Shown piece by piece: positions 15,832-23,191 of a stretch of DNA of 27,688 bases. The position numbers were made by a program, and so were the translations under genes. Where the stretch lies: contig JAEZLX010000135.1 in assembly GCA_023415035.1 (NCBI GenBank), forward strand, positions 1-27,688, in the 5' to 3' direction. The notes below the pieces were generated by a model. It ran no database searches and was not told where the DNA came from. It was given only the letters and a program-made list of their open reading frames with translations. Origin of the DNA: Pseudomonadota bacterium. GTDB lineage: Bacteria; Pseudomonadota; Gammaproteobacteria; Burkholderiales; Burkholderiaceae_C. The stretch's first letter is position 1; the number at the start of each line of letters is the position of its first letter.

Positions 15832-16687
15832 CGACGGCCACGCGGGTGGAGGATTCGCCCAAAATCCAGGAGATGCCGAAGCCGCCGGCCCAGTAGTTGC
15901 GTGTGCGCACCAGGGGGCTATCCTCGAAGGTCGCGCCGCGCAGGTTGTCGTAGCGCAGGAACGCACCCACCCAGTAGCGGTCGAAGCGGCGCGAGACGGC
16001 CGCCAGATACTGCATCCCGGCAAAGCCGCTGCGAGCCTGGTAGGCCGGCCGGCTGGCCGTGGCATAGGCCGGGTCCACGCCGTAGAAATACTGGTGCTGG
16101 CGGCGGTCGCCGAACAAGGGGCCCGCCTGCAGGCCCACGTTCCAGCCGGGCAGGCCGGGCATGTTGCCGATGTCCAGGTTCAGCTTGGGGTGGAACACCC
16201 AGCCGATATTGTCCAGATGGCGATCCAGCGTGTGGGCCACGCGCAGAGGCAGCAGCAGTTTCAGCGTTCGCTGGCCACCGTCAGACTGCCACAGCGTCAG
16301 GTCCAGCTGGGGGCCGACTTCGAAATTGGCTTCCAGGTCGGGCATGCCCGCACGGGCCTGGATGTCCTTGCTGGGCGCCGGCGGTGACAGCGCGGCCGAG
16401 ACGGTCAGGTCCACCCGCTCGGATTCGAACAGCTGGCCACGCACCCCGTGCCGGTCGGCCTTGAGGAAGCGGCCGTGGAAGGTGAAGTAAGGCGTGGGCA
16501 GGACGTACTGCTGGTGCTCGTCCGAGCCGCGATAGGCCGGGAAACTGACGGCTCCCACGCCGACACCGATCTCCCAGAGAGGCCGGTCCTGCTCCGCCAT
16601 CGCCGCTTGCGGAGCGGTCAGCGACAGGCCCGTCAGTAGGGCTGCAAGGGCGAGGGGGTGGCAACGCTTGCGATTCATCGTTTGCAT
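15824..16687 (-). CDS. MipA/OmpV-family outer-membrane protein
   Basis: A 287-residue exported protein of the MipA/OmpV family. It has a basic start (MNRKR), a hydrophobic core, and a likely cleavage after AMA at residue 31 of the longer form. The mature part alternates aromatic and polar residues as in outer-membrane beta-barrels, with a typical IGVGVGAVSFPAYRGSDEH beginning. A second ATG at 16678 could be the true start. It lies 10 bp after the flavoprotein gene and overlaps the acyltransferase. Aryl-polyenes reside in the outer membrane, so a barrel in this operon may help place or stabilise the pigment, though this is inference. Confidence 0.87.
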   Translation of the reverse strand: MQTMNRKRCHPLALAALLTGLSLTAPQAAMAEQDRPLWEIGVGVGAVSFPAYRGSDEHQQYVLPTPYFTFHGRFLKADRHGVRGQLFESERVDLTVSAALSPPAPSKDIQARAGMPDLEANFEVGPQLDLTLWQSDGGQRTLKLLLPLRVAHTLDRHLDNIGWVFHPKLNLDIGNMPGLPGWNVGLQAGPLFGDRRQHQYFYGVDPAYATASRPAYQARSGFAGMQYLAAVSRRFDRYWVGAFLRYDNLRGATFEDSPLVRTRNYWAGGFGISWILGESSTRVAVDE

Positions 16688-16697
16688 CGTATGCCAA

Positions 16698-18047
16698 TCA
16701 GGCCTGGTACAGGGCCTGGTCGTCCACCCGGCGGATGTTCCGGCGGCGCTTGCGCCAGGCCATGTAGGCGCGCCTGGGCTGGGTGATGTTGGCCAGGTAG
16801 TACAGGCACTTGAAGATGAACAGCGAACGCCAGATCGGTGTCTTGCCGAACACGTCGCCGGCCAGCACCGACAGCAGGGCCTCCTTCACGCGGAACACGT
16901 TCTTCGGGTACATGAAGAAGTCGCGCATGATGGGGTTGGTCACACGGTAGATGAACCACGAGAACTCCTTCGGCCCGTGCCGCATCACGTGGTCGAAGCG
17001 CTTGAGCGCGGCGCGTGCCCTGGCGGGCGTGCGCAGGCAGGTGTCGATGGTGTCGGCGCCCACCACGGCGCTGTGCATGGCCAGCCACACTCCCGAGGAA
17101 AACACCGGGTCGATGAAGGCGAACGCGTCGCCGAGCATCAGGTAGTTGGGCCCGTGGTTGCGGTGGGCCACGTAGGAGAAGTTGCCGGTGGCCTCCACCT
17201 CGGTGATGCGCTCGGCGTTCACTAGGCGCTGCTGGAGCTTGTCGCAGGTGGCGATGTTGTCCATCAGGAAGCGCTCGAGCGGGCGCCCCTGGCGCGACTT
17301 CATGTGGTACGGCCAGGTCACCATGCCGATGCTGGTCGTGTCCTCCGTCATCGGGATGAACCAGAACCAGCCGTGCTCGAACCAGAAGATGGTGATGTTG
17401 CCCTCGGCCTCGCCCTCGTTGCGGCGCGCGTGGCGGAAATGCGCGAACACCGCGGCCGAGCTGTGGTGCGGGTTGCGCTCCTTGATGCGGAACTTGTTGG
17501 CCAGGAAAGTGTCGCGGCCGGAAGCATCCACCAGGAAATGGGCGCGCCATTGGTGCTCCTGACCGTCGTCCAGGCGCGCCGTCACGCGCACGCCTCCATC
17601 GGGTTCGTCCAGGGAAACGGCGGTGGCGCGGCAAGCTTCGTGCACCACGGCGCCCTTGCGGGCGGCATTGCGCAGCAGCACATGGTCGAACTCGGCGCGC
17701 TTGACCTGGTAGGCCGAGGGCATGGACTTGTCCCAGGCCTCGGCGAAGACGAAGGTCTGCGAGTGATCGTGGTAGGGTGAGACGAACTCGGCGCCGGGCT
17801 TGTGCATGCCGATGGCGCGGACTTCCTCGGCCACGCCGAGGCGCTCGAACAGGGGCAGGTTGGCCGGCAGGAGCGACTCGCCGATGTGGAACCGGGGGTG
17901 CCGGTCCTTGTCCAGCAGCTGCACGTGGTAGCCCTTCTCGGCCAGCAGGGTGGCTGCCGTCGATCCGGCCGGGCCACCACCGATCACCAGGACGTCACAG
18001 ATCGTTTCACCGGGGGAGGAAATGTCGTTCAGAGGCTGTGGCGCCAT
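16698..18047 (-). CDS. FAD-dependent oxidoreductase of the flavin halogenase-like group
   Basis: A 449-residue flavoprotein and first gene of the minus-strand pigment operon. The FAD-binding VIGGGPAGSTAA is at residues 21-32, GESLLP at 56-61, a GDAFAFIDPVFSSGV segment at 306-320, and the halogenase-type WFWFIP at 227-232. Lys83 in HKPGAEF sits where flavin halogenases keep their active-site lysine, as judged by eye. Xanthomonadins are brominated, and related clusters encode such enzymes, so halogenation of the polyene is possible. A plain monooxygenase or reductase role cannot be excluded. No clear ribosome site precedes ATG 18047, the only methionine before the Rossmann motif. Confidence 0.85.
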   Translation of the reverse strand: MAPQPLNDISSPGETICDVLVIGGGPAGSTAATLLAEKGYHVQLLDKDRHPRFHIGESLLPANLPLFERLGVAEEVRAIGMHKPGAEFVSPYHDHSQTFVFAEAWDKSMPSAYQVKRAEFDHVLLRNAARKGAVVHEACRATAVSLDEPDGGVRVTARLDDGQEHQWRAHFLVDASGRDTFLANKFRIKERNPHHSSAAVFAHFRHARRNEGEAEGNITIFWFEHGWFWFIPMTEDTTSIGMVTWPYHMKSRQGRPLERFLMDNIATCDKLQQRLVNAERITEVEATGNFSYVAHRNHGPNYLMLGDAFAFIDPVFSSGVWLAMHSAVVGADTIDTCLRTPARARAALKRFDHVMRHGPKEFSWFIYRVTNPIMRDFFMYPKNVFRVKEALLSVLAGDVFGKTPIWRSLFIFKCLYYLANITQPRRAYMAWRKRRRNIRRVDDQALYQA

Positions 18048-18100
18048 GGAAAGGAAATGGGAGGGCTGTGCCGAAGGGTTCGATAATACCTGTCAGCGGC

Positions 18101-18130
18101 CCGGCATCCGGGTCAGATCCCGCATGCCGG
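18101..18130. promoter_or_regulatory. 30-bp near-perfect palindrome in the dnaE/pigment operon intergenic region
   Basis: CCGGCAT, one base, CGGG, a 6-base centre, CCCG, one base and ATGCCGG form two 11-bp matching arms broken by a single mismatch on each side. It lies 26 bp before the dnaE start and about 50 bp before the divergent flavoprotein gene, inside a 108-bp gap that must hold both promoters. It could be a dimeric regulator operator or an RNA hairpin in the dnaE leader. A TATTAT/GATAAT element at 18082-18088 is the only nearby AT-rich promoter-like hexamer, without a convincing -35 on either strand. Confidence 0.5.
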
Positions 18131-18155
18131 TATGTAACGGTGGCATCATCGAGAC

Positions 18156-21100
18156 ATGTTTGTCCATCTGCGCCTGCACACCGAATATTCCGTGGTCGAC
18201 GGCACCACGCGCATCGACGACGTGGTCGAGGCGGCGGCGTCCGACGGCCAGCCGGCGCTGGCCATCACCGACCTGTACAACCTCTTCGGTGGCCTCAAGT
18301 TCTACAAGGCTGCGCGGGGGGAGGGTGTCAAGCCGATCCTGGGCGCCGAGGTCGCGCTGCAGGGCTTTTCCGAAGAGGCTGCCCCCACGGGCAATCCGTC
18401 GAACCGGCAACCCATTCCCAGGGTACTCCTGCTGGTGCAGGACCGCCAGGGCTATCTGAATCTCTGCGAGCTGCTGGCCCGCGCCTGGACCGCCAACGTG
18501 GTGCGCGAGCAGCCCCTGATCCGCCGGGAATGGCTGGAAGAGCTGAACGCCGGGCTCATCATGCTCTCGGGCGCCCATGCCGGCCCGGTTGGCCAGGCCC
18601 TGCTGGCGGGCGACGATGCGCGTGCGGCCGACGTGGCGCTGCAATTGGCAGGCCTGTTCCCGCATCGCTTTTACATCGAGCTGCAGCGTGCCGGCCGTGC
18701 CGACGACGAGCGCCATGTCATGACGGCCGTGCGGCTCGCCGCGCGCCTGAGGCTGCCGGTGGTCGCCACCCATCCGGTGCAGTTCCTCACTCCGGACGAC
18801 TACGACGCGCATGAGGCGCGCGTGTGCATCGCCGAGGGCGAGATTCTGGGCAATGCGCGGCGCGTGCGCCGCTTCACCCGCGAGCAGTATTTCAAGTCCG
18901 TTGCCGAGATGGAAGCCCTGTTCGCCGACGTGCCCTCGGCCGTGGCCAACACGCTGGAAATTGCCCGCCGCTGCAACCTCACCCTGGTGCTGGGCAAGCC
19001 GCAGCTGCCGAACTTCCCCATCCCGCTGGTCGACGGCAAGCAGCTGTCCACCGAGGAGTATTTCCGCCACGTCTCCTACGAGGGGCTGGAGGCGCGCCTG
19101 AAGCACCTGTTCCCCGACGAGGCGGATCGCGAGCAGCAGCGCCCGCGTTATGTGGAGCGACTGGAGTTCGAGCTTGAAACCATCCTCAAGATGGGCTTCC
19201 CGGGCTACTTCCTGATCGTGTCGGACTTCATCAAGTGGGCCAAGGAAAACGGCTGCCCGGTGGGCCCGGGCCGGGGTTCGGGCGCCGGCTCGCTGGTGGC
19301 CTATGCGCTGCTCATCACCGATCTGGACCCCCTCAAGTACAACCTGCTGTTCGAGCGCTTCCTGAATCCGGAACGCGTGTCGATGCCCGACTTCGACATC
19401 GACTTCTGCCAGTCCAACCGCGACCGCGTGATCGACTACGTGAAGGAGCGCTACGGCAAGGATGCGGTGAGCCAGATCGCCACCTTCGGCACCATGGCCG
19501 CGCGTGCGGCCATCCGCGACGTCGGCCGCGTGATGGACTTCTCCTACGGCTTTTGCGACGGCATCTCCAAGCTCGTCCCCAACAAGCCGGGCATGAGCGT
19601 GACGCTGCAGTACCCGCCGGTGCCAAAGAAAGAAGGCGACAAGAACAACTACGCCATCGAGATGGAGCCGGCGCTGGCCGAGCGCATCGAGAAGGAGGAG
19701 GATGTCCGCACCCTGATCGAGATGGCGCAGAAGCTCGAGGGCATGACGCGCAACATCGGCATGCACGCCGGAGGGGTGCTCATCGCCCCGGGCAAGCTGA
19801 CCGACTTCTGCCCGCTGTACATGCAGCCTGGCAGCGAATCGGCCGTGAGCCAGTACGACAAGGACGACGTCGAGGCCATCGGCCTGGTGAAGTTCGACTT
19901 TCTGGGTCTGGCCACGCTCACGATTCTCGAGATCGCGCGCGAGTTCATCCGCAAGCGCCACAAGGGGCAGGAGGACTTCGACTACGCCAACGTGCCGCTC
20001 GACGACAAGGCGGTGTACGCGCTGTTCTCCAAGGGCCAGACCGAGGCGGTGTTCCAGTTTGAAAGCCGCGGCATGCAGGGCATGCTGCGCGATGCCAAGC
20101 CCAGCCGGCTGGAAGACCTCATCGCCCTGAACGCGCTGTACCGGCCTGGCCCGATGGACCTGATCCCCACCTTCGTGGCCCGCAAGCACGGCCGCGAGCA
20201 GGTGGAGTACCCGCACCCGCTGACCGAGCCCGTGCTCGCCGAGACCTACGGCATCATGGTCTACCAGGAGCAGGTGATGCAGACGGCGCAGGTGCTGGGC
20301 GGCTACTCGCTCGGTGGCGCCGACATGCTGCGCCGGGCCATGGGCAAGAAGAAGCCCGAGGAGATGGCCAAGCACCGCGAGATCTTCCGCGAGGGCGCGG
20401 CCAAGAAGGGCATCAGCCAGGAGAAGGCCGACGAGGTCTTCGACCTGATGGAAAAATTCGCGGGCTACGGCTTCAACAAGTCGCACGCGGCAGCCTACTC
20501 GGTGCTGGCCTATCACACGGCCTGGCTCAAGGTCCATTACACGGCGGAGTTTTTCTGTGCCAACATGACCGTGGAAATGGACAACACCGACAAGCTCAAG
20601 GTGTTGTGGGAAGACGCCCTGAAGATGGGCATGAGCTTCGAGCCGCCCGACGTCAACCGCGGCGGCTACCGTTTCGAGCCGGTCACCGACAAGGTCATCC
20701 GCTACGGCCTGGGCGCTGTCAAGGGTACGGGCCAGGCGGCCATCGAGGCCATCGTGGCGGCGCGCGAAGGCCGCGGCGAGGGCCCCAACGGCCACGAGAG
20801 CGGGCCCTTCACGAGCCTGTTCAACTTCTGCCTGCGCGTGGACCGCTCGCGCATCAACAAGCGCACGGTCGAGGCACTGATCAAGGCGGGCGCCTTCGAC
20901 GGCATTCACCTCAACCGTGCCGAGCTGCTGGCCTCGGTGGATGTGGCGTTCGAATTCGCGGCCACCACCCAGGCCAACGCCAACCAGGGTGGCCTGTTCG
21001 ACATGTTCGGCGACGACGTTGGCTCCAGCACGCAGGAGCCGCCGCTGGTGGCCACCCTGCCATGGGGCGTGAAGGAGCGCCTGTCGCACGAGAAGACGGC

Positions 21101-21719
21101 CATCGGCTTTTACTTCTCGGGGCACCTGTTTGACGAGTCCGAGCGCGAAGTGCGCCGCATGGCCCGCACGCGCATCGCCGACGTGGCCGACAGCCGCGAG
21201 CCGCAGCTGCTCGCCGGCATCGTGGGCGACCTGCGCATCATCAACGGCCAGCGCGGCAAGGTGGCCATCTTCAAGCTCGACGACAAGAGCGGCACCATAG
21301 AGGCCACGGCCGACGAGTCGCTCATCAACCAGCACCGCAACACGCTCAAGGACGACGAGCTGATCATCGTGCAGGCACTGGCCCAGCCCGACCGCTTTTC
21401 GGGCGGCCTGCGGCTGAAGGTCCAGCAGATCTGGGACCTGCCGATGGCACGCTGCCGATTTGGCCGCTACCTGCGCGTGACGGTCAACGGCCAGACTCCT
21501 GCGGTGTCGGAACTGGTGCGCGAGTTCCCGCCGCGCCGCGAGCAGGGGGAGCAGGGCGAACTGGTGCGCGGTCTTCCTGTGCGTCTCAAGGTGCTGCGCC
21601 CTGGGGCGCAGTGCGAGCTGCAGCTGGACGACCGTTCGATGTTCTACCCCACTGACACGGCCCTGGCCAGCTGGATGGCACAGGCGCACGAGCGCCAGGC
21701 GGAAGTGGTTTTTGATTGA
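18156..21719 (+). CDS. dnaE: DNA polymerase III subunit alpha
   Basis: A 1187-residue replicative polymerase, slightly longer than the 1160-residue E. coli enzyme. The N-terminal PHP domain starts with VHLRLHTEYSVVDG, the glycine-rich GPGRGSGAGSLVAYAL lies before the palm, and the catalytic aspartates are in PDFDIDF (Asp412, Asp414, Asp416). A helix-hairpin-helix region with FAGYGFNKSHAAAYS follows. The sliding-clamp motif is QGGLFDMF at residues 944-951, and an OB-fold region comes later. It is a DnaE1-type polymerase because it lacks the PolC exonuclease insertion and retains the clamp motif. No strong ribosome site is seen before ATG 18156. It is unrelated to its pigment and CoA-metabolism neighbours. 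Confidence 0.98.
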   Translation: MFVHLRLHTEYSVVDGTTRIDDVVEAAASDGQPALAITDLYNLFGGLKFYKAARGEGVKPILGAEVALQGFSEEAAPTGNPSNRQPIPRVLLLVQDRQGYLNLCELLARAWTANVVREQPLIRREWLEELNAGLIMLSGAHAGPVGQALLAGDDARAADVALQLAGLFPHRFYIELQRAGRADDERHVMTAVRLAARLRLPVVATHPVQFLTPDDYDAHEARVCIAEGEILGNARRVRRFTREQYFKSVAEMEALFADVPSAVANTLEIARRCNLTLVLGKPQLPNFPIPLVDGKQLSTEEYFRHVSYEGLEARLKHLFPDEADREQQRPRYVERLEFELETILKMGFPGYFLIVSDFIKWAKENGCPVGPGRGSGAGSLVAYALLITDLDPLKYNLLFERFLNPERVSMPDFDIDFCQSNRDRVIDYVKERYGKDAVSQIATFGTMAARAAIRDVGRVMDFSYGFCDGISKLVPNKPGMSVTLQYPPVPKKEGDKNNYAIEMEPALAERIEKEEDVRTLIEMAQKLEGMTRNIGMHAGGVLIAPGKLTDFCPLYMQPGSESAVSQYDKDDVEAIGLVKFDFLGLATLTILEIAREFIRKRHKGQEDFDYANVPLDDKAVYALFSKGQTEAVFQFESRGMQGMLRDAKPSRLEDLIALNALYRPGPMDLIPTFVARKHGREQVEYPHPLTEPVLAETYGIMVYQEQVMQTAQVLGGYSLGGADMLRRAMGKKKPEEMAKHREIFREGAAKKGISQEKADEVFDLMEKFAGYGFNKSHAAAYSVLAYHTAWLKVHYTAEFFCANMTVEMDNTDKLKVLWEDALKMGMSFEPPDVNRGGYRFEPVTDKVIRYGLGAVKGTGQAAIEAIVAAREGRGEGPNGHESGPFTSLFNFCLRVDRSRINKRTVEALIKAGAFDGIHLNRAELLASVDVAFEFAATTQANANQGGLFDMFGDDVGSSTQEPPLVATLPWGVKERLSHEKTAIGFYFSGHLFDESEREVRRMARTRIADVADSREPQLLAGIVGDLRIINGQRGKVAIFKLDDKSGTIEATADESLINQHRNTLKDDELIIVQALAQPDRFSGGLRLKVQQIWDLPMARCRFGRYLRVTVNGQTPAVSELVREFPPRREQGEQGELVRGLPVRLKVLRPGAQCELQLDDRSMFYPTDTALASWMAQAHERQAEVVFD

Positions 21720-21727
21720 CCGAGGCA

Positions 21728-21779
21728 AGCCTGCCCGAAACCATGTTGTCTGGTTGAGGGCAGGCTCCGCGTGATTTTT
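21728..21779 (+). terminator. putative transcription terminator hairpin after dnaE
   Basis: Nine bases (AGCCTGCCC, 21728-21736) pair perfectly with GGGCAGGCT (21758-21766). Inside, AACCA (21739-21743) pairs with TGGTT (21751-21755) across a 7-base loop, separated from the outer stem by a symmetric GA/GA internal loop. Five thymines follow at 21775-21779, eight bases after the stem, which is further than in a classical intrinsic terminator. It lies 9 bp after the dnaE stop and also faces the convergent binding-protein gene, so it may serve both transcripts. Confidence 0.55.
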
Positions 21780-22758
21780 ATTGAGGATCGATTTTTGCGG
21801 CCTTGGTCACCTGACGATAGAGTTCTCGTTCGGATTTGAGAATGTCGGCCATCTCTACGGCTGATACATAGTTGTTCGTCATGCCCATGTCCAGCAACCG
21901 TTTTTTCGTGGCCTCGTCCTCCATCAGTTGGCGGATGGTGGTTTCGAGTTTCGCGAGAATGGCCGGAGGCGTATTCGCAGGAGCGTAGATGCTCACTGAG
22001 CCGGGTGTTTCAACCCCTTCCACACCCTGCTCGCGGGCGGTAGGCAAATCGGGCAGAACAGGAGAGCGTTGAGGACGGAGCATGGCCAGGGGGTGGATCT
22101 TGCTGGCGCGGACATGAGGCAGCACGTGCTGGACGGCATCGAACATCACATCGACATGACCGCCTATCAGGTCGGACATGGCCGGAACGGCACCCTGATA
22201 CGGCACATGCACCAGCTTCACCCCTGTTTTGGACTGGAATAGCTCAGCTGACAAATGCTGCGGGCTGGCAATACCGGCGGAACCGTATTGGATCTGGCCC
22301 GGATTCGCCTTCGCGTACGCAATGAAGTCTTGGAGCGTGCGGGCAGGAAAATCCTTGCGCACGACAAGCGACAAGCCACCGCTGGTAATACCGAACACTG
22401 GAACCAGATCGGCCGTCGGATCGTAAGGAAGCTTTTTGAAGACCCAGGGGGCAACGGTCAAGGGTGTGGAAACGCTGACAAACAGCGTATAGCCGTCGGC
22501 TGGTGCCTTGGCAACGGCAGCAGCGCCAAGGGTACCTCCTGCACCGGGCTTGCTCTCCACAATGACGGGTTGCTTCCACGCGGAGGACAGCTTGTCCCCG
22601 ATCATGCGACCGATCACATCCACTGAAGAGCCAGCGGCATAGGGGTTGATGATGCGGATGAGCTTTTCCGGATATTCGTCGGCAGTTGATGCCTTTGCTG
22701 CCCAAGGCGTCAAACTCAGGGCGGCGATCTTGATCATGGCTGTACGTCTGTTTTGCAT
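21778..22758 (-). CDS. tripartite tricarboxylate transporter substrate-binding protein (Bug/TctC family)
   Basis: A 326-residue periplasmic binding protein. A signal peptide spans about residues 1-24. The mature part shows the Bug-family hallmarks: YPEKLIRIINPYAAGSSVDVIGR, a GAGGTLGAAAVAKAPADGYTL segment and VHVPYQGAVPAMSDLIGG. Family members bind carboxylates such as organic or aromatic acids. An AAGGAG ribosome site six bases before ATG 22758 supports the start. No TctA or TctB membrane genes occur in the window, so it is an orphan, as is common in Burkholderiales. It is the last gene of the acyl-CoA set and may bind that pathway's substrate, although the ligand cannot be read from the sequence. 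Confidence 0.92.
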   Translation of the reverse strand: MQNRRTAMIKIAALSLTPWAAKASTADEYPEKLIRIINPYAAGSSVDVIGRMIGDKLSSAWKQPVIVESKPGAGGTLGAAAVAKAPADGYTLFVSVSTPLTVAPWVFKKLPYDPTADLVPVFGITSGGLSLVVRKDFPARTLQDFIAYAKANPGQIQYGSAGIASPQHLSAELFQSKTGVKLVHVPYQGAVPAMSDLIGGHVDVMFDAVQHVLPHVRASKIHPLAMLRPQRSPVLPDLPTAREQGVEGVETPGSVSIYAPANTPPAILAKLETTIRQLMEDEATKKRLLDMGMTNNYVSAVEMADILKSERELYRQVTKAAKIDPQ

Positions 22759-22797
22759 GCTTGTCTCCTTCAGGGTGGTGGTACGGGGTGACTGGTA

Positions 22798-23184
22798 TCA
22801 AGCGCTCACCGGTGTGAAGACCGGTGCCGCTGGTGAGTTGCTGTCTTGTGGCCAGAACAGTTGGAGTGGAAGACCTGTTCGCAGGTCCTGTCCTTGTGGT
22901 GTTGCCAGCAGTGCCAGCAGCCGGACACCTTCCACAAGGTCGACAAGTGCCGGGAGAAAGGGACTGCCTTTGGGGTCAACACTCGTCCAGGAGACCAATT
23001 GCCCATGGCCGCTGACCTCTTTCCAGGCCAGATTTCGTGATCCGGTGTAAACGCTGGCCGGCCGGGGGTAGTGCTGAAACCGGCCGGTATCCAGACATTG
23101 CTGGATGACAAGGCGCTGCTCTTTCAAACCTTGCCAGTAGGGCCGCGTATCGATATAGCTGCTTGATGGAGTGGATGTGCTCAT
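22798..23184 (-). CDS. DUF35 OB-fold protein with degenerate zinc ribbon
   Basis: A 128-residue protein of the Zn-ribbon/OB-fold (DUF35) family that normally partners thiolase-like enzymes and binds acyl-CoA. The start PYWQGLKEQRLVIQQC and the SGHGQLVSWT OB-fold strand fit the family. Normal members keep four zinc-ligand cysteines. Here only Cys30 remains, with Thr33, Ser44 and Thr47 at the other positions as aligned by eye, so zinc binding is probably lost. A GAGG ribosome site six bases before ATG 23184 supports the start. It lies 7 bp after the thiolase-like gene, and a complex of the two proteins is expected from known DUF35/thiolase pairs. Confidence 0.85.
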   Translation of the reverse strand: MSTSTPSSSYIDTRPYWQGLKEQRLVIQQCLDTGRFQHYPRPASVYTGSRNLAWKEVSGHGQLVSWTSVDPKGSPFLPALVDLVEGVRLLALLATPQGQDLRTGLPLQLFWPQDSNSPAAPVFTPVSA

Positions 23185-23191
23185 GAATACC

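Noticed and set aside
18082..18088. GATAAT/TATTAT as -10 element for dnaE or the flavoprotein gene
   Set aside because: No plausible -35 hexamer lies at 16-18 bp on either strand, so it is mentioned only as context for the palindrome.
18093..21728. Reading frame of about 1200 codons open on the minus strand across all of dnaE
   Set aside because: It is antisense to an unmistakable polymerase gene, has histidine/arginine/glutamine-rich low-quality protein sequence with no family resemblance, and is explained by GC-rich codon bias of dnaE.
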